A stretch of DNA of 64,000 nt, taken from the NCBI RefSeq assembly GCF_002776525.5, contig NC_045443.1, forward strand, positions 51,205,387 through 51,269,386, read 5' to 3'. Each line of letters starts with the position of its first letter. Position 1 is the stretch's first letter. The notes under the pieces were generated by a model. That model was given only the letters and a program-made list of their open reading frames with translations, was not told where the DNA came from and ran no database searches. Shown here in pieces: positions 46,110-58,110 of the stretch. The translations under genes were made by a program, and so were the position numbers. The stretch is from Piliocolobus tephrosceles (taxonomy: Eukaryota; Chordata; Mammalia; Primates; Cercopithecidae).

Positions 46110-48490
46110 GACACCATGGCTCTGGATTCCTAGTCCGCTGCCACTGTGCTCATGTCAGGCTAAGTCATCTGGTGGATCCTATTCTTGAGTTGACTCCATT
46201 TTGTGTTGTTTCTTAGGGATAGGGAAGCTGTTTAGAGCCAATGTGAAATTGAAAACTGTTTCCTGGAGCCAAGGCCCACTGGGAAACTGAGTGAGCATGG
46301 GCTGGGGAATCCGGGATTAGGCTGACCACCAAACACTGGGAAACAGAAGTTTCTAACCAGAATCTTGGAACTGGAAAGAACTCAATGAGGTTAACTTGGC
46401 CATCTTAGATGGAGGAGAACTTACCTGGTATATTCAGAGAACACAGTGTCTGAGAGCTCTCATGACTGATACATTCTTTCTTACGTGTATTCAGATTTTT
46501 CAGGCCAAGCTCAAACCCCTGTCCCTTGCCTCCAGTCCTCAGAGTTGGAGAGTAAGATAAAACTCATCCAATAAGAGAGGTTTTCTCCCTTGAAGCTTGA
46601 AGAAGGCTTGACAAGATATTGAGGAAATTTTTTTTTATTCAAGAGAGCCTCTTTCTCTCCTCATCTGAAGCTGGAGGTCGGGAATTTAGAGGCAAAAACT
46701 TCCCTTACCCCGTTGTTGTCCCTCCTGAGACCTTCAGCCCCTTCTCTGGGCCCTGGCCAGCTCTAGAAAATGGATTAAGGTGAGTTGATATGTAATGTGG
46801 TACAGAAACAGGGAGAGACCTTCTAATATCACAGAGATCACAGATGATTCCAGTGGGATTATGGGGCATGGTGTATGATGAGGCTTGTGCCAAAAAGTGG
46901 CCACAAACAGGAAGGGTCCATCTTCTTATGATGGTTGGTGATTCTCCCTGCCATGGAGAGCAAGCTTGGATTCTGGGGTTTGGAGGGAGCAACTCCAAAA
47001 ATATCCAGCTGAAACACACAGAGTCAGAGTCAGCATGGTGCTGGGAAGAGTACTGGTTCAGGGATCAGAACACTTGGGTTCTGATCTCTGTCTGAGCCTC
47101 AGTTTCCTCCACAATGAAGTGGTTTGATTAGGTTATCACTAAGATCCTTCCAGCTCTGAGACTCTAAGCAAAAACCGAAGGATGCTGGGGGGCAGGGAGA
47201 AGGAACACTCTTTGTAGCAAATCAGATGATGGACTATGTGTCTCTGTGAACCAAACCAGGCACAGAAAACTCTCCATCTTCATTCCAGAGTTGGTGGGGG
47301 TGGGGGAGCAGGGGGTGTTAGCTGTGGTGTCTCCTTATTTGACAACTCAACCTTTTCCACAGAGCCCCTGCAGACACACCATGGGGAGCTGTTTCCCTTA
47401 AGGACCCTGCCCCTGAGGGAAGAGAGGCAGAAACAAGATGGGGCAGGAAGTTGGAAAGGGTGTCTGCATGATGCCAATAGCAAGGTGAAAACAGAGAAAT
47501 CAGTCCACTATCTGCTTAGTTTCAAATAGAATAAAGGGATCCAATTTTGTAGCTTTCATCTGATGTAATGGATAATGAGATGCAGGATCAGCCTTTTGCA
47601 GTGATTCAGTTTAAAGCCCCTGGGAAGGATCTGTTTCCCCCTCCCCAATTATCCTGCCACAGAAATGCCTTAAGTTCCACCATTAAAGCACATGGTGTTA
47701 AGTACAGTCCTCTGCAGATCACATCCTTTAAAATACAAAAGCACCACTGGGATACTTCATCAAACAAGGAAAGAACCAGAAAGGTAGTGCTAAGGGGGGA
47801 TGCTCAGGGAGATGAGGGGCCCTGAAGATTAATCTCTAGATACTTCTCAGTTTCACATTGCCTGACCCTTGTGGGAAAGCTAGATTCTGCCTGAGGAAGT
47901 GGAAACTCAAGGACTCCCCTAGAAACCAGATGCCTGCAATTAAATTTCTAGTCTTGGGAAATGGGTGGACTCTAAGTGGTGAGGGTAGTTATCACACTGA
48001 AAAATCACAGAGGCTGCCAGTAAAACTTAAATCAGGGGGATGGAAATTCTGATAATATACGTGCATTTGGGTCAGCCACTATAGAAACCAGTGTAGAAAT
48101 ACCTCACTGGGCCCCCTGTATGTCCAGAGGATATAAAACTATTCCAGAGGGGGAAAAATCTATACCATTTCTATGATTATCTACTGTATATCTAACCCAT
48201 AAGGCATGATTTGAAAGTATTAAAACCTAGCAGATAGGGAAACACACAGCCAGGGTTCAAATCTAGTTATGTGACCTTGGGCAGGTGACTTAACATTTCT
48301 GAGAATAGATTTCCTCATCAAATTCAGTATAAAGCAACTGGCATGTAGTAATCTTCTACAAATGGCAACTATTATAGTTATGAGTACCGAGGGAGCTTCA
48401 GGACACCATTCATGAATTGGCACTAAGCCATGGAATGAATGGTCACCATGGTCAGAGCAAATCAGAGGTCCAGACCTTGATAAATTCATG
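46110..48490. other. Unassigned stretch with scattered MIR copies
   Basis: No gene is seen. A MIR3-like copy lies at about 47030-47170 (+; CTCAGTTTCCTCCACAATGAAG) and a MIR at about 48235-48385 (+; GTTCAAATCTAGTTATGTGACC). The rest is not recognised. Confidence 0.5.
48235..48385 (+). mobile_element. MIR SINE, plus strand
   Basis: GTTCAAATCTAGTTATGTGACC, TTGGGCAGGTGACTTAAC and TTCCTCATCAAATTCAG follow the MIR core in order. Confidence 0.7.
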
Positions 48491-48501
48491 AATAATCTTT
48501 T

Positions 48502-48521
48502 CCTTTTTTTCTTTCTTTCTT

Positions 48522-48552
<31 letters not shown>

Positions 48553-48833
48553 GAGTTAGAGTCTTTTTCTGTCGCCCAGGCTGGAGTGCAGTGGCACAAT
48601 CTTGGCTCACTGCAAGCTCCACCTTCCAGGTTCACACCATTCTCCTGCCTCAGCCTCCCAAGTACCTGGGACTACAGGCACCTGCCACTATGCCCGGTGA
48701 ATTTTTTGTATTTTTAGTAGAGACACGGTTTCACGGTGTTAGCCAGGATGGTCTCATATCCTCAGTTCGTGATCTGCCCGCCTCGGCCTTCCAGAGTGCT
48801 GTGATGACAGGTGTGAGCCACTGCACCTGGCGC
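48502..48833 (-). mobile_element. Alu, minus strand
   Basis: A full-length Alu with a long TTTC/T tail. Target duplication ATAATCTTTT is at 48492-48501 and 48834-48843. Confidence 0.9.
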
Positions 48834-48844
48834 ATAATCTTTTT

Positions 48845-49758
48845 CTTACCTGGGTGAATCTTGTTTCTTCCCAACTTAGTTTTTCAGGATCTGCCAATAA
48901 AAGAAGCAGAAAGAGTCTTGTACCCCTCCACGTAGCCTGGAAATTTTAGGTTTGGGCCAAGGTTGGCCTTACCCACAGACAGGATGGGTGGCTGACTTCA
49001 TGACATTATTTAAGAAAAATCATAAACTACCCTCACGCAAATTTGTATTATGCCACCTGCTATACGGGTCTAAAATTCCATTATTATAGATATTTCCCTC
49101 CATCTGGGCAATGGCTTCTAAAGATCCCTACCAAAAACACACAGTTACCTGGGAGAATGTGCATGTCAACACATTAGTGAAAGTTTCCTAACCTGCAATC
49201 TAGCTTCTTCTTCAATAAAGAAGAATGGTCTGGAACTCAGGACAAGTAAGTTTTGATAGGACTGGGGTACTTAAAGGGCCAGAGCACAAGCATCTTTCTT
49301 TCAGGAGGCCTACAGTAGAATTTATGGGCAGCGGAAAGACACCAAATGGGCATGGGACCTACTAAGAATGTCAGCTGGGCCATCTGTGATTTAGGGAGCT
49401 GAGACATGGAATCAGTTCTAACTTTCAGTTCACTTTTATATTGACTCTACCTGGCTCTTGTACCTTCCAGCGCAGACTTGCTTCCTCCCAAGAGCAATGA
49501 TGTACTTGGGCAAGAGGTAGAGAGGCAATACTAGTGTCTGGGTAGTCTGAGCAGCAACATCCAGGATCTCAGTGACTGAGACCAAGCAGCTCTGTCTCTG
49601 ACCAACACTATCATGACAGCAGCTAAAGGTCTCCAGTTTGGGTTGGGGTCAAGGAAATGAGTAACTAAGAGTATGCTCTGCAGATCACTGGGACTCTAGA
49701 GGGTCTTTTAGTTGGCCCAAAAGTCCACCCAGAATCCATCATCCAAACACACATGACT
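48845..49758. other. Unassigned interval
   Basis: Unique sequence between two Alus. I recognise no gene or repeat. Confidence 0.5.
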
Positions 49759-49770
49759 GGTTTGTGTTTT

Positions 49771-50075
49771 GTTTTTTGTTTTGTTTTGTTTTTGAGATAG
49801 AGTCTTGCTCTGTCACCTAGGCTAGAGTGCAGTGGCGCGACCTCGGCTCACTGCAACCTCCACCTCCCAGGTTCAAGCAATTCTCCTACCTCAGCCTCCC
49901 AAGTAGCTGGGATTACAGGCACCCACAATCACACCCAGCTAATTTTTGTATTTTTAGTAGAGACAGGGTTTCACCATCTTGGCCAGGCTGGTCTCAAACT
50001 CCTGACCTCATGATCCACCTGCCTCGGCCTCCCAAAGTGCTGGGATTACAGGCGTGAGCCACCACACCCGGCCTC
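49771..50075 (-). mobile_element. Alu, minus strand
   Basis: A full-length Alu with (TTTTG)n tail. Target duplication GTTTGTGTTTT is at 49760-49770 and 50076-50086. Confidence 0.92.
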
Positions 50076-50089
50076 GTTTGTGTTTTAAT

Positions 50090-51525
50090 TGTAATCTCTA
50101 GGAGGTAAAAATATATATTTGAAAGTGCAAAGAAATGAATATTTGAAAAAGTATAACTATTGTCATGGTTATTTACTAAGGAAAAATGTGTGTGTGAATA
50201 TTGAATATGTATGTATGTGTGTACAGACTCACACACACAAACACACACACACGTATTCTTCCCTCGCTCCCTCCTTTCCTTCCTTCCTTTCCATTGCCAA
50301 AAGAGGCCAGTAAGATATGCAAGAACTGGCATCTCTGCAATCTGACCGGAACAGTCTGAAGGCCACCAGAGTGGGTGTTACATCTGCAGGACTGGCCGCT
50401 TTCCTACCAGTGTTTTTCAACTCAGATGTTTTGGCATCATGGCAGCACACATCCTCTCTCTAATCCGGTCTGCACCTAAACCCTGTGTAGGCAGTTTCTG
50501 CCGCAAAAAGAGCAGCCCAAGAAGTGAGGACTTGGTTCCTCCTACATTACCCTAAATTATATCAGGGAAATAATATTAATACCAACAACAACTACAACCA
50601 AGTTGTAGGACCTCAACTACTCCCCTCCCCAAACTTTCCTCCTCTGAATTATGAGGAAACTTCCTTAAGAAGGTTGGAAGAACTGGGAATGAGAGAGGAG
50701 AATTGGGAATTGGGGAGAATGTGTTAAGCAGGTGTAAAACATAGGAAGGGGCTCCATCTCTGAGAGGGGGCTTTGTGGATGGGAGGAGGAGAAGGAACTG
50801 AAGGGCGGTAATTAGCTTATTATTGTTTCCCCTGGGTGTTGTGAGAATTCCTTAGGAGACACTTGTAAAAAAGCAGAGGGAAGACAGTAAATACACATCT
50901 AATGATATGCTAAATAAATTATTATTGTTATTATTATGACTATAATAGCAATTGTAACTTGCTTCCTGCTCGAATTTCCACTAAAGATGGGAATTGACCC
51001 CCTCACTGCCAGGCCTCCACAGCTGTCAATAACCCCCAGCCTCCGCCTTCCCAGGAATCAGTCCCCAGGAGTAATTGGGCAATATAGACTAGGCTTCAGT
51101 TAACAGCCACTTTCCTGGTTTCTGCAGAAGGAGAACCAAACGGGAGCTCAACATAAGCACACGAGGCCTCTGCCAGGTACCTGCTCTAGCAAAGAAAAGA
51201 AGAAAAGGAACCTTGCCGAGAATCGTGGGGATTATACTTCGGGAATAACTTATTGATTTCCAAGCAAGAGAACTCAGGGAGGGCAAAACCTGAGGCAGGC
51301 AATTAGGGAGGGGGTGGGTCACAGAAATGAAGGGGAAATATACAAATCAGGGATATTCAGTCTAGAGATCATAGGTTTCTAGAACTCCTGCAACTGTCAA
51401 GGGCATTTCCAGAATTTTGCTAGGAAGCGAGCCAATTGCTTTTGTCAGCTTCTCAAAGGGGTCTGGGACCCAGAAACAGCTAAGAGTCATTCCAGCCCAG
51501 GTAAAAGGGACCCAGGACTCTTTGG
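50090..51525. other. Non-coding stretch before the hairpin
   Basis: No gene is seen. It contains TG/CA-rich runs (about 50185-50253) and a MIR-like AT-rich end near 50900-50945. Confidence 0.45.
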
Positions 51526-51532
51526 GCTTAAT

Positions 51533-51602
51533 AATAGTGGCCAGTGTCTATTGGTTTCCTGCCTTTTGGCTGAGGACAAACCAATAGACACTGGCCACTA
51601 TT
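51533..51602. other. Near-perfect 70-nt hairpin (pre-miRNA-like inverted repeat)
   Basis: Left arm 51533-51557 is the exact reverse complement of right arm 51578-51602 (25 of 25 bp). The 20-nt centre pairs further: CCT 51558-51560 with AGG 51573-51575, and GCC 51561-51563 with GGC 51568-51570, around a TTTT tetraloop with two 2-nt bulges on the 3' side. Size and shape fit an animal pre-miRNA, but the perfect stem also fits a recent template-switch inverted duplication. The arms contain CCAAT boxes in opposite orientation. It matches no transposon end or miRNA that I recognise. Confidence 0.6.
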
Positions 51603-51609
51603 GTAATCT

Positions 51610-53975
51610 GCTGTTTACAGCAACTGTCAGCAACCCCCCCACCCCCACCTCCCTACTTCTAGCCAGAGCCCCGGCACCTGCCCTGAACCCTTCTTAGGCA
51701 AATATATGTAAATGTAGGACCCTCAGTTCTCCCTCCCTGCATTTCTTTAGGGAAAGCAACAACCATCCCAGTAAGCCACAGGTATTCATGGGGAGGAAGG
51801 AGAGGGCTAGTTGTCTGAGAGGGAAACTGCCAAAGGCTGCAGACTAGGAAATGAGCTCCTTTCTGGACCTCAGTCCTTCACCTAGTCACCTAGTCACAGG
51901 GTGGATTGCCTCTAAGGATTCTTACGGGAAAAGGAACCAAATTTGGGAGGGTCCTCCTTGCTTTAAGCCTTGATGGGAGAGGGGGAGGCCAACCCTTCTC
52001 TGCAGACCGGGATCCTCACTAGACAGAGGAGCTCCAAACCTGTCTATCTCATCCCATGCACTGACGGTGCCTGGCCTGCCTCCAAACTCCCGAAAGGAAC
52101 TGTTTTATAGGGGACCAAAAAGGGGACACTGATGATAATAATAATAATGATGATGAAACAATATGATTAGGGGCATTACTGGATCAGAAAATTCATGATC
52201 TTTTTATAGTTAAATTGTTAAAATTTTTTAACTATTAAATTAAAAATTTAAGCCTGATCTGTTTGGTAGCCCTGTAGCAGGGCTGAGGCACAGAGAGAAA
52301 GCTTTCCTTCAGCCAGAGTGTCAGTCTCGCACTGATTTATTTTTGTTTTATTTGTGGATTTCTCAGTGGAGCCAGTTGTGGTTCCTCTTTGCACCCCTCG
52401 GGTTGACAGGCAATTCCTTCCTAGCCCAGGTCTCAGCTCTGGTTTAGTTTTCATAATTTGGGGTTCCAGGGAGCCAGGAGACTGGGGATAGAAAGCAGAA
52501 GTGCACTGGGGAGGTGGGTCTGCCTTGGCTTACCCCCAAATTTCCGGACTTCAGGTGCCTTGCTCCAGTCCCTGCCCCATCCTAGGCTCAGGATGCTCTA
52601 CCACCCTACTAACCACTGACCCGGTCAAAGCCCAAGCTGCTGCAAGCCACCATGTTATCTCCCAGCCTGGCTAGGGTGCCTGCTAGCCAGCAGTGGCTAT
52701 GGTGGTGTGCAGAGTGAGGGTGAGGTTTTGTATTGATTGCCATTCCGTTTACCTCAACAAGTATGTTTGGGCAACCATTCTGTGCCAGGCAGCAGACAGA
52801 GTCCCTGCACTGCAGGAATTCCTAGTCCTGTGGGCAGGGGTGTGTGGACGGTGGCACATGGTGGTTACCCTGGTCCAAGGGTCTACACTCCCTTCCTAGC
52901 ATCCTAGAGATCCTGGAGGCCAGGTTGGCCACTGAGACTGCGTTCAGGACAACTCCTTCACACATTCAATGAAGTTATCTGTAACTCTCTGGCTTAAAAA
53001 AATAAATAAATAAATAAAAACTGGCAGTGGTGGGAGGTATTTCCCCACTGGGTTGGTTAGTAGCAGGGGAAGAATTGTGGAGCCCTGGCCCAGTGGCGCC
53101 TGGAAGGAGACTGACGTAACAGTGGTGTAGCTGTGAGTGGGAGAAGTGAAATCTAGTGGGGTAAGTCCATGTTCCCTGCTCCTTAAGTCAAATTCTCCCT
53201 GAAAAGACCCAGGGCAGCACTGTTAGGAAGCTGAAGGAGTCCCTCTGTGCCCAGAGGGAATTAGGCCACTCAGGCCTCAGAGAAGGAGGGCGGGTGGTGA
53301 GGACAACCTCCCCAAGCCCCCATCAGAGCAGGTCCAATTCTTGCAAATTCACTCCTCAGTCCACCAGGTTCTGGTCCCATCCTACATCCCCACCAGGGCA
53401 CAGGAGGCCCAGATAAAAACAAGCTTTATTTGGCCAAATCAACTCACTTTCCTGGATTACCTCACTTATCAGAAAGTGAAAGTACACCCCACGCTCCCCA
53501 CCCTGTCCCTGCCTAAACCTCTTTATCTCTGAAGCCCACTCTTTGAGACCTAAAAATTAGGGTTCAACAGAAACGCGCTAGGACTGCAGGAGGGACACGA
53601 CAGTCCCTATCTTTCAGCGCACTAAAAGCCAAACTGAAGGCTGCTTCCTTGGTGGAGTGTCTCAGGGTGAGGTGGCAGGACTGTTCGCTGCTTCCCGTTT
53701 TACAAGCTCCTTGTCCACCTTCTGCGCCAGCCCCTCACAAAACCGGTTCTCACCTTCTGGTGGGTACTGGTGTTTACCCCTTTCCTCCCGCTATCTGTTC
53801 AAACGGAGCCCACCCACCCTCCATTCACTTCCCTCCTTGAGGGTCCCTGAGCTCTATTTACCCTTTTGTAACTCCATCCCTCCATAAGTACGCAACTCTG
53901 CTAGCTGGTTTCCTAGAGGGCAGATACAGCGTTTCCAGTTGGCCCTCTGCAGATATCTGTGAATAAGTCTTTCCC
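51610..53975. other. Non-coding stretch
   Basis: No gene is seen. It has ATA/ATG runs (52132-52155), an AT-rich patch (52200-52250) and an (AAAT)n run (about 53000-53020). Confidence 0.45.
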
Positions 53976-53984
53976 AGCTCCTAC

Positions 53985-54620
53985 ATATAAATATGTCTGT
54001 TCTGAGACAGACGGGCCTAAGTCCTAACGTACACACATCACAAGATAATTACACCTTATATACATACAGATCTCTCTATAGAGTTATATTTGAAAGTGTC
54101 TATAACTCTAGAGAGAGATTGCAGCATGCACATATAGGACTATAATTATTTATGTCTATTTTTATAACTATGTAGTTATAAACAGATATGCCTATATATA
54201 GCGATAATAATATAGAAACGTCTCCATAGCCATATATGGCTCTAAGTGAATGCTCTAACTACTCTATTTCACAATCAATAAGTATATATCTCTTGATACA
54301 TAATTCTGACAATATACATTTTTATCTATATAGCTGTTCAGAGATATAAATCTGTCAGGATATCAAATGTACATAAAGCCGGATGGCTGTAAGAGAGTCG
54401 TATATTTTCCCATATATAAATCTGCTGTTATAACTACTGTATATGCACAAATACAATGGAAATAATTATATTTCCCTCAAACATAAATCTGTAAATACAA
54501 CCACAGCACATTTAGGTACGGTTAGACATAGAGCAATATTTCCTAGACATCAGTCTGTCAATAGAGCCACCAGTGCCTCCAAACAGAGAGTTATAGAGGG
54601 AGTTATAAATAAACTCTCCA
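53985..54620. repeat. Decayed tandem repeat, unit about 60-70 bp
   Basis: An AT-rich block in which a phrase like ACATAAATCTGTCAATA recurs, clearest at about 54346-54356, 54413-54424, 54481-54492 and 54546-54560, with spacings near 68, 68 and 65 bp. Weaker copies extend left. Units are highly diverged. No known satellite is recognised. Confidence 0.5.
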
Positions 54621-54939
54621 GATGTGAACGGATCAGTAGAACTAGATGTAAACATGACTCCAAGCCGTTCTTTCTTCTTCTTCTTTATAAGATATTCCTG
54701 AAACAAGCCCAGTCATGTAACAGGGTGCAGAGGTATCTGGGTACTGGTATTTTTCCCCCCAAGGAGGGTCGGAGGTCGCTGGACTTTGGGAAACAGAACA
54801 GGAGTGGGTGGGGGACAGTGCCCGCTCCTAACGCAGCCCAGAAGCCCCTTCCGTCAGTCTCCTGGTGGCTGAGAGCTTGGGCAAGTGGAGAGGCCTAAGG
54901 GAGAAAATGAAAAAGCAGAGTCTGGCTTGAGTCGTTTGG

Positions 54940-55135
54940 CCCTTCTCCGGCCTAAAACACTCTCAGGGAAGCCCCGAGCTGGCGTCGGAGCGGAGAGAGC
55001 CCACCCGGCGCAGAGGCTGGGGGAAAGGGGCTGCAGGTCGGGCTGCGGAGGCCGAGCGGAGTCGCCAGCCCGCGCCTGACCGCCCCGCGCCCCATCGCCC
55101 GGGGCCGGTGCCTTGCCGGCGGCCTGGAACACAAA
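54940..55135. other. CpG island
   Basis: About 190 bp with CGGAGCGG, CCGCCCCGCG and CGCCCGGGGCCGG-type sequence. No exon is seen. It is the first of several orphan CpG islands from 54.9 to 58.1 kb. Confidence 0.6.
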
Positions 55136-57050
55136 ACCTGGGCCCTAGCCCTGCGCTCAGCGCTTTCGCCCGTCTTATTTTATTGCTGTTTTGTCCGATT
55201 AGATATCGGAGCGTCCTCCACCCGTTGTTGTTCTCAAATGCGAAGGCACCCAGGGCTTTCAGTACCAGGGCTGGCTTTAAGTAAGTGACTCAGTGGATAG
55301 TGTATTTCTCTTTTCAGACCAAATGGGTCACCGGCTACTGAAAAAGAATCCAGATCTCTGAAAGGGTTTGTGACAAATCTTTTAGAAGTTCTCACGCTCA
55401 CTTGTTACGATGATTTTCTTTTTTCTCTTTTAAAAAAGTTGGCTAATTTGTGTTTCTATATTCCTCTTTAATTTTATTTTTATTGGGGGTACAATTGTTT
55501 TGAAAGGAGGGATTTCGTTAGACCCGAAACTGTGGGGCGGCTCCCTCTCTAGCAAACTTACTATCTCTACGCCTGTGACTGCCATCTCCCCCAAGTAAAC
55601 AAACTAATTAAATGACCGGAAAACTGTACCTGGAGAGAATGAGGTGGATGTTGCAGGATCCGGGACCGAAGTCTTTGCTTCCTTCATGAAAAATCGGCTA
55701 GTCTCCAAGCTCGCGAAGGAAAATTCAAGGCGCCTCAACTCCTCCTTTTAAATTTTTAAATAAAGAGCCTAGAAAGGGACCTGGGCCTGCCGGAGCCCCA
55801 GCCTGGCTCACCCCAATCCCCGGTGGCCATAAGTGTTTTTCTGCTTCCGTCCGGGGCCCCGTCCTCCCGGGCATCTCTGCGCTCCTGCCGGATCAAGGCT
55901 GTGGTCATCGCCTCATTCATCTCTGCCCCTTGGCCTGACCCTGCACATTTGGCCTCCTCCTTAAAACAGGGGCTCCTAGAGAGTCCCAAAAGCCATTAAC
56001 CATCCCCATATGTGGGATCCCTTCCCTGATCGCACAAAGCAGAAGCTTGAGAAAAAAAAGCAATAAAGACTGGTCTCCCGGCTCTCCTTCCCCTCTTCTG
56101 TCCCTTGTCTGGGAAAGGGGTTCCCAACCCCAGCCCCCCAAGAGCATATTGAGAAGCTTTCTTCCTCCCTTCCTTTCCTATCTCCACCTCAGATGCTGTG
56201 ATCCTGACTCCTTCCTGTCTCCACCTCAAAATATTTCCTCTTGCATTTTATTGTTATCCTGTTATGGCGGGACTGTTAACTACTGTTTTATTATTATTAT
56301 TCATTATTTATTGTTATTATGATTGTTGTTAGAGATTTGTTCACCACGTTCAGGGGACAGCAGCCTGGCCCAGGGGGAAGCCTGCCTCTCTCTCTCTCTG
56401 TCTCTCTCTCTCTCACACACACACACACAAACAGTACACACACTCACGCATATATGCTCACAAATGCCTGCTGTGTTCAGGCCTCTGCACAGCAATCCAA
56501 AGAGGCAGGCATCCTACCCCAGCACGCAAACAACATACTGCCCACGCACGCCAGTATTCAGGCAGACCACCACCCCCAGACCAATGCCAAAACCCACACG
56601 CACCGAGCTTGCAAGGAAAGGAAAATACGTAAAGAATCCCTTCTCTCCCACAACCTGGAGGGGCGAGTCAGGCCTCTGTCTCTTCCCCCTAGTCGCTTTC
56701 GCTTTCTCTTTTTTTTTTTTTTTTTTCCCTCCTTGTTTACAGCTTCAGAGAGCTCAAGGCCCATAAATCTTGAGGGGCCTACAGAGCGCAGAGCACATTT
56801 GTATGCATCGTTAGGACTCGCTAATACCTAAGCCCATTAAGGAGCGTGTATGCGCGTGGTTTCCGGTGTGTATTAACTTATAGTTAAATTCTGGAGGAAA
56901 GAGCATTGTGAATTAACATATACCAAATCCATCATGGGCTTTTGTCATATCAGTCAGTCATGGGTTTGGGGGAGCAACGTGCCTGGATCGGGGTGTACCC
57001 ACCCTCCAAACTTTGTGGAGCAAGCCTGCGGGTCTTGGGAAACAGGAAGG
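55136..57050. other. Non-coding stretch between CpG islands
   Basis: No gene is seen. It holds a CT/CA compound repeat (about 56383-56430), a TTATTA-rich run (56287-56325), a T17 run (about 56709-56726) and AT-rich homeodomain-like words at 56870-56930. Confidence 0.45.
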
Positions 57051-57079
57051 TATTCCTATCCAGCCCCAGTCATTCGGGT

Positions 57080-57420
57080 CCCCCAGGCCTAGCGGCTGCA
57101 CACCTGCGAGATGGCGGAGGGACTGCAGACCCGGGTGCGGGAGGCCAGCGCCGGCGAAGGGAGGCAGGCGAGGGAGGCCCCTCCAGCGTCCTGCTGGGGT
57201 TGAGTTGGGGCGCCTCGGCCCGTGGCCGCTGGGTCGTCTGGTTTCCGCTTTCCCAAAGAAATGAGAGGAGAGGCAAGTGGAGTCGCTGAACTTTAATTAA
57301 ACCGCAGAGAAGACAGTGAGGGGAGAGGAAAAAAAAAAAAAAAACACGATCGGAGAAGGAGGAGGAGGCGGCCGAGAGATCGAGGAAAGGAAGTCCCGGC
57401 GGCTCGGGGGAACTTGGAGA
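57080..57420. other. CpG-rich block
   Basis: CG dinucleotides cluster at 57080-57250 and 57360-57410, split by TTTAATTAAACCGC and an A18 run at 57329-57346. No exon is recognised. Confidence 0.5.
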
Positions 57421-57879
57421 TCTCTCCAAGGGGCTGAAAGCTGGAAGTTGTATGAAGGTGTTCCTTTCCCCCACCCCAGCTACTCCGCCCCAGTCGAAAA
57501 GGCTAATTCTAGACCTCTTATTTTTAAAAAAAGAAAGAAAAGGTAAAGAAAAAGAAAATCTAATTATGTGGAATGTTTCAGCCAGGTGTTCCTGGTTCCA
57601 ATGACTCAGACCCTATTGAAGCCCCGAGGATCTGTATAATTGGGCCTGCATAGACAGAGATGAAGGATGCCAGTTCTAAAAGGAGGAAGGGGAGAGGAAA
57701 GTCCATCTCTTGGGGTCTTGTAGAAAATGCCAAAGACCAAACAAGCTAAATTATTGTGTCCGTGTAGATCTATTTGCTTATTTACATACAGCAGGCTGTG
57801 GGGGTTGGGAGTGAGGGGAGGCCGGGAAAAAAACGACCAGGATGGAGCAGGCTGGCAGGAGAGAAAATGCGCCCCCCGC

Positions 57880-58110
57880 CCTTTGCGGGAACAGCCAAGG
57901 GGCCTCCTCAGCTCGCAGCTCAGGCGGCCGCGCGGCGGGCCGGTCCGGGACCGGGGGCCGGGGCCGGGCTGGGGGAGGGGAAGCGGGGGCGGGAGGGGAG
58001 GCGGAGGCGGGCCCTCCCCGGGCGCTGTGAACTTTAGCTGGGCCGCCGCCTGTCAGCCCCAGAAAGCGTTAAAGGTGCAGCAGCCCGCGCCAGCCTCCGC
58101 AGCCGCCTTT
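57880..58110. other. CpG island with long G-runs
   Basis: About 230 bp. The part at 57946-58012 has many runs of three to five G and strong G-quadruplex potential on the plus strand. It directly precedes the DR5 element. Confidence 0.65.

Noticed and set aside
53086..53104. GGCCCAGTGGCGCCTGG as a CTCF site
   Set aside because: One base is missing in the core spacing compared with CAGRKGGC.
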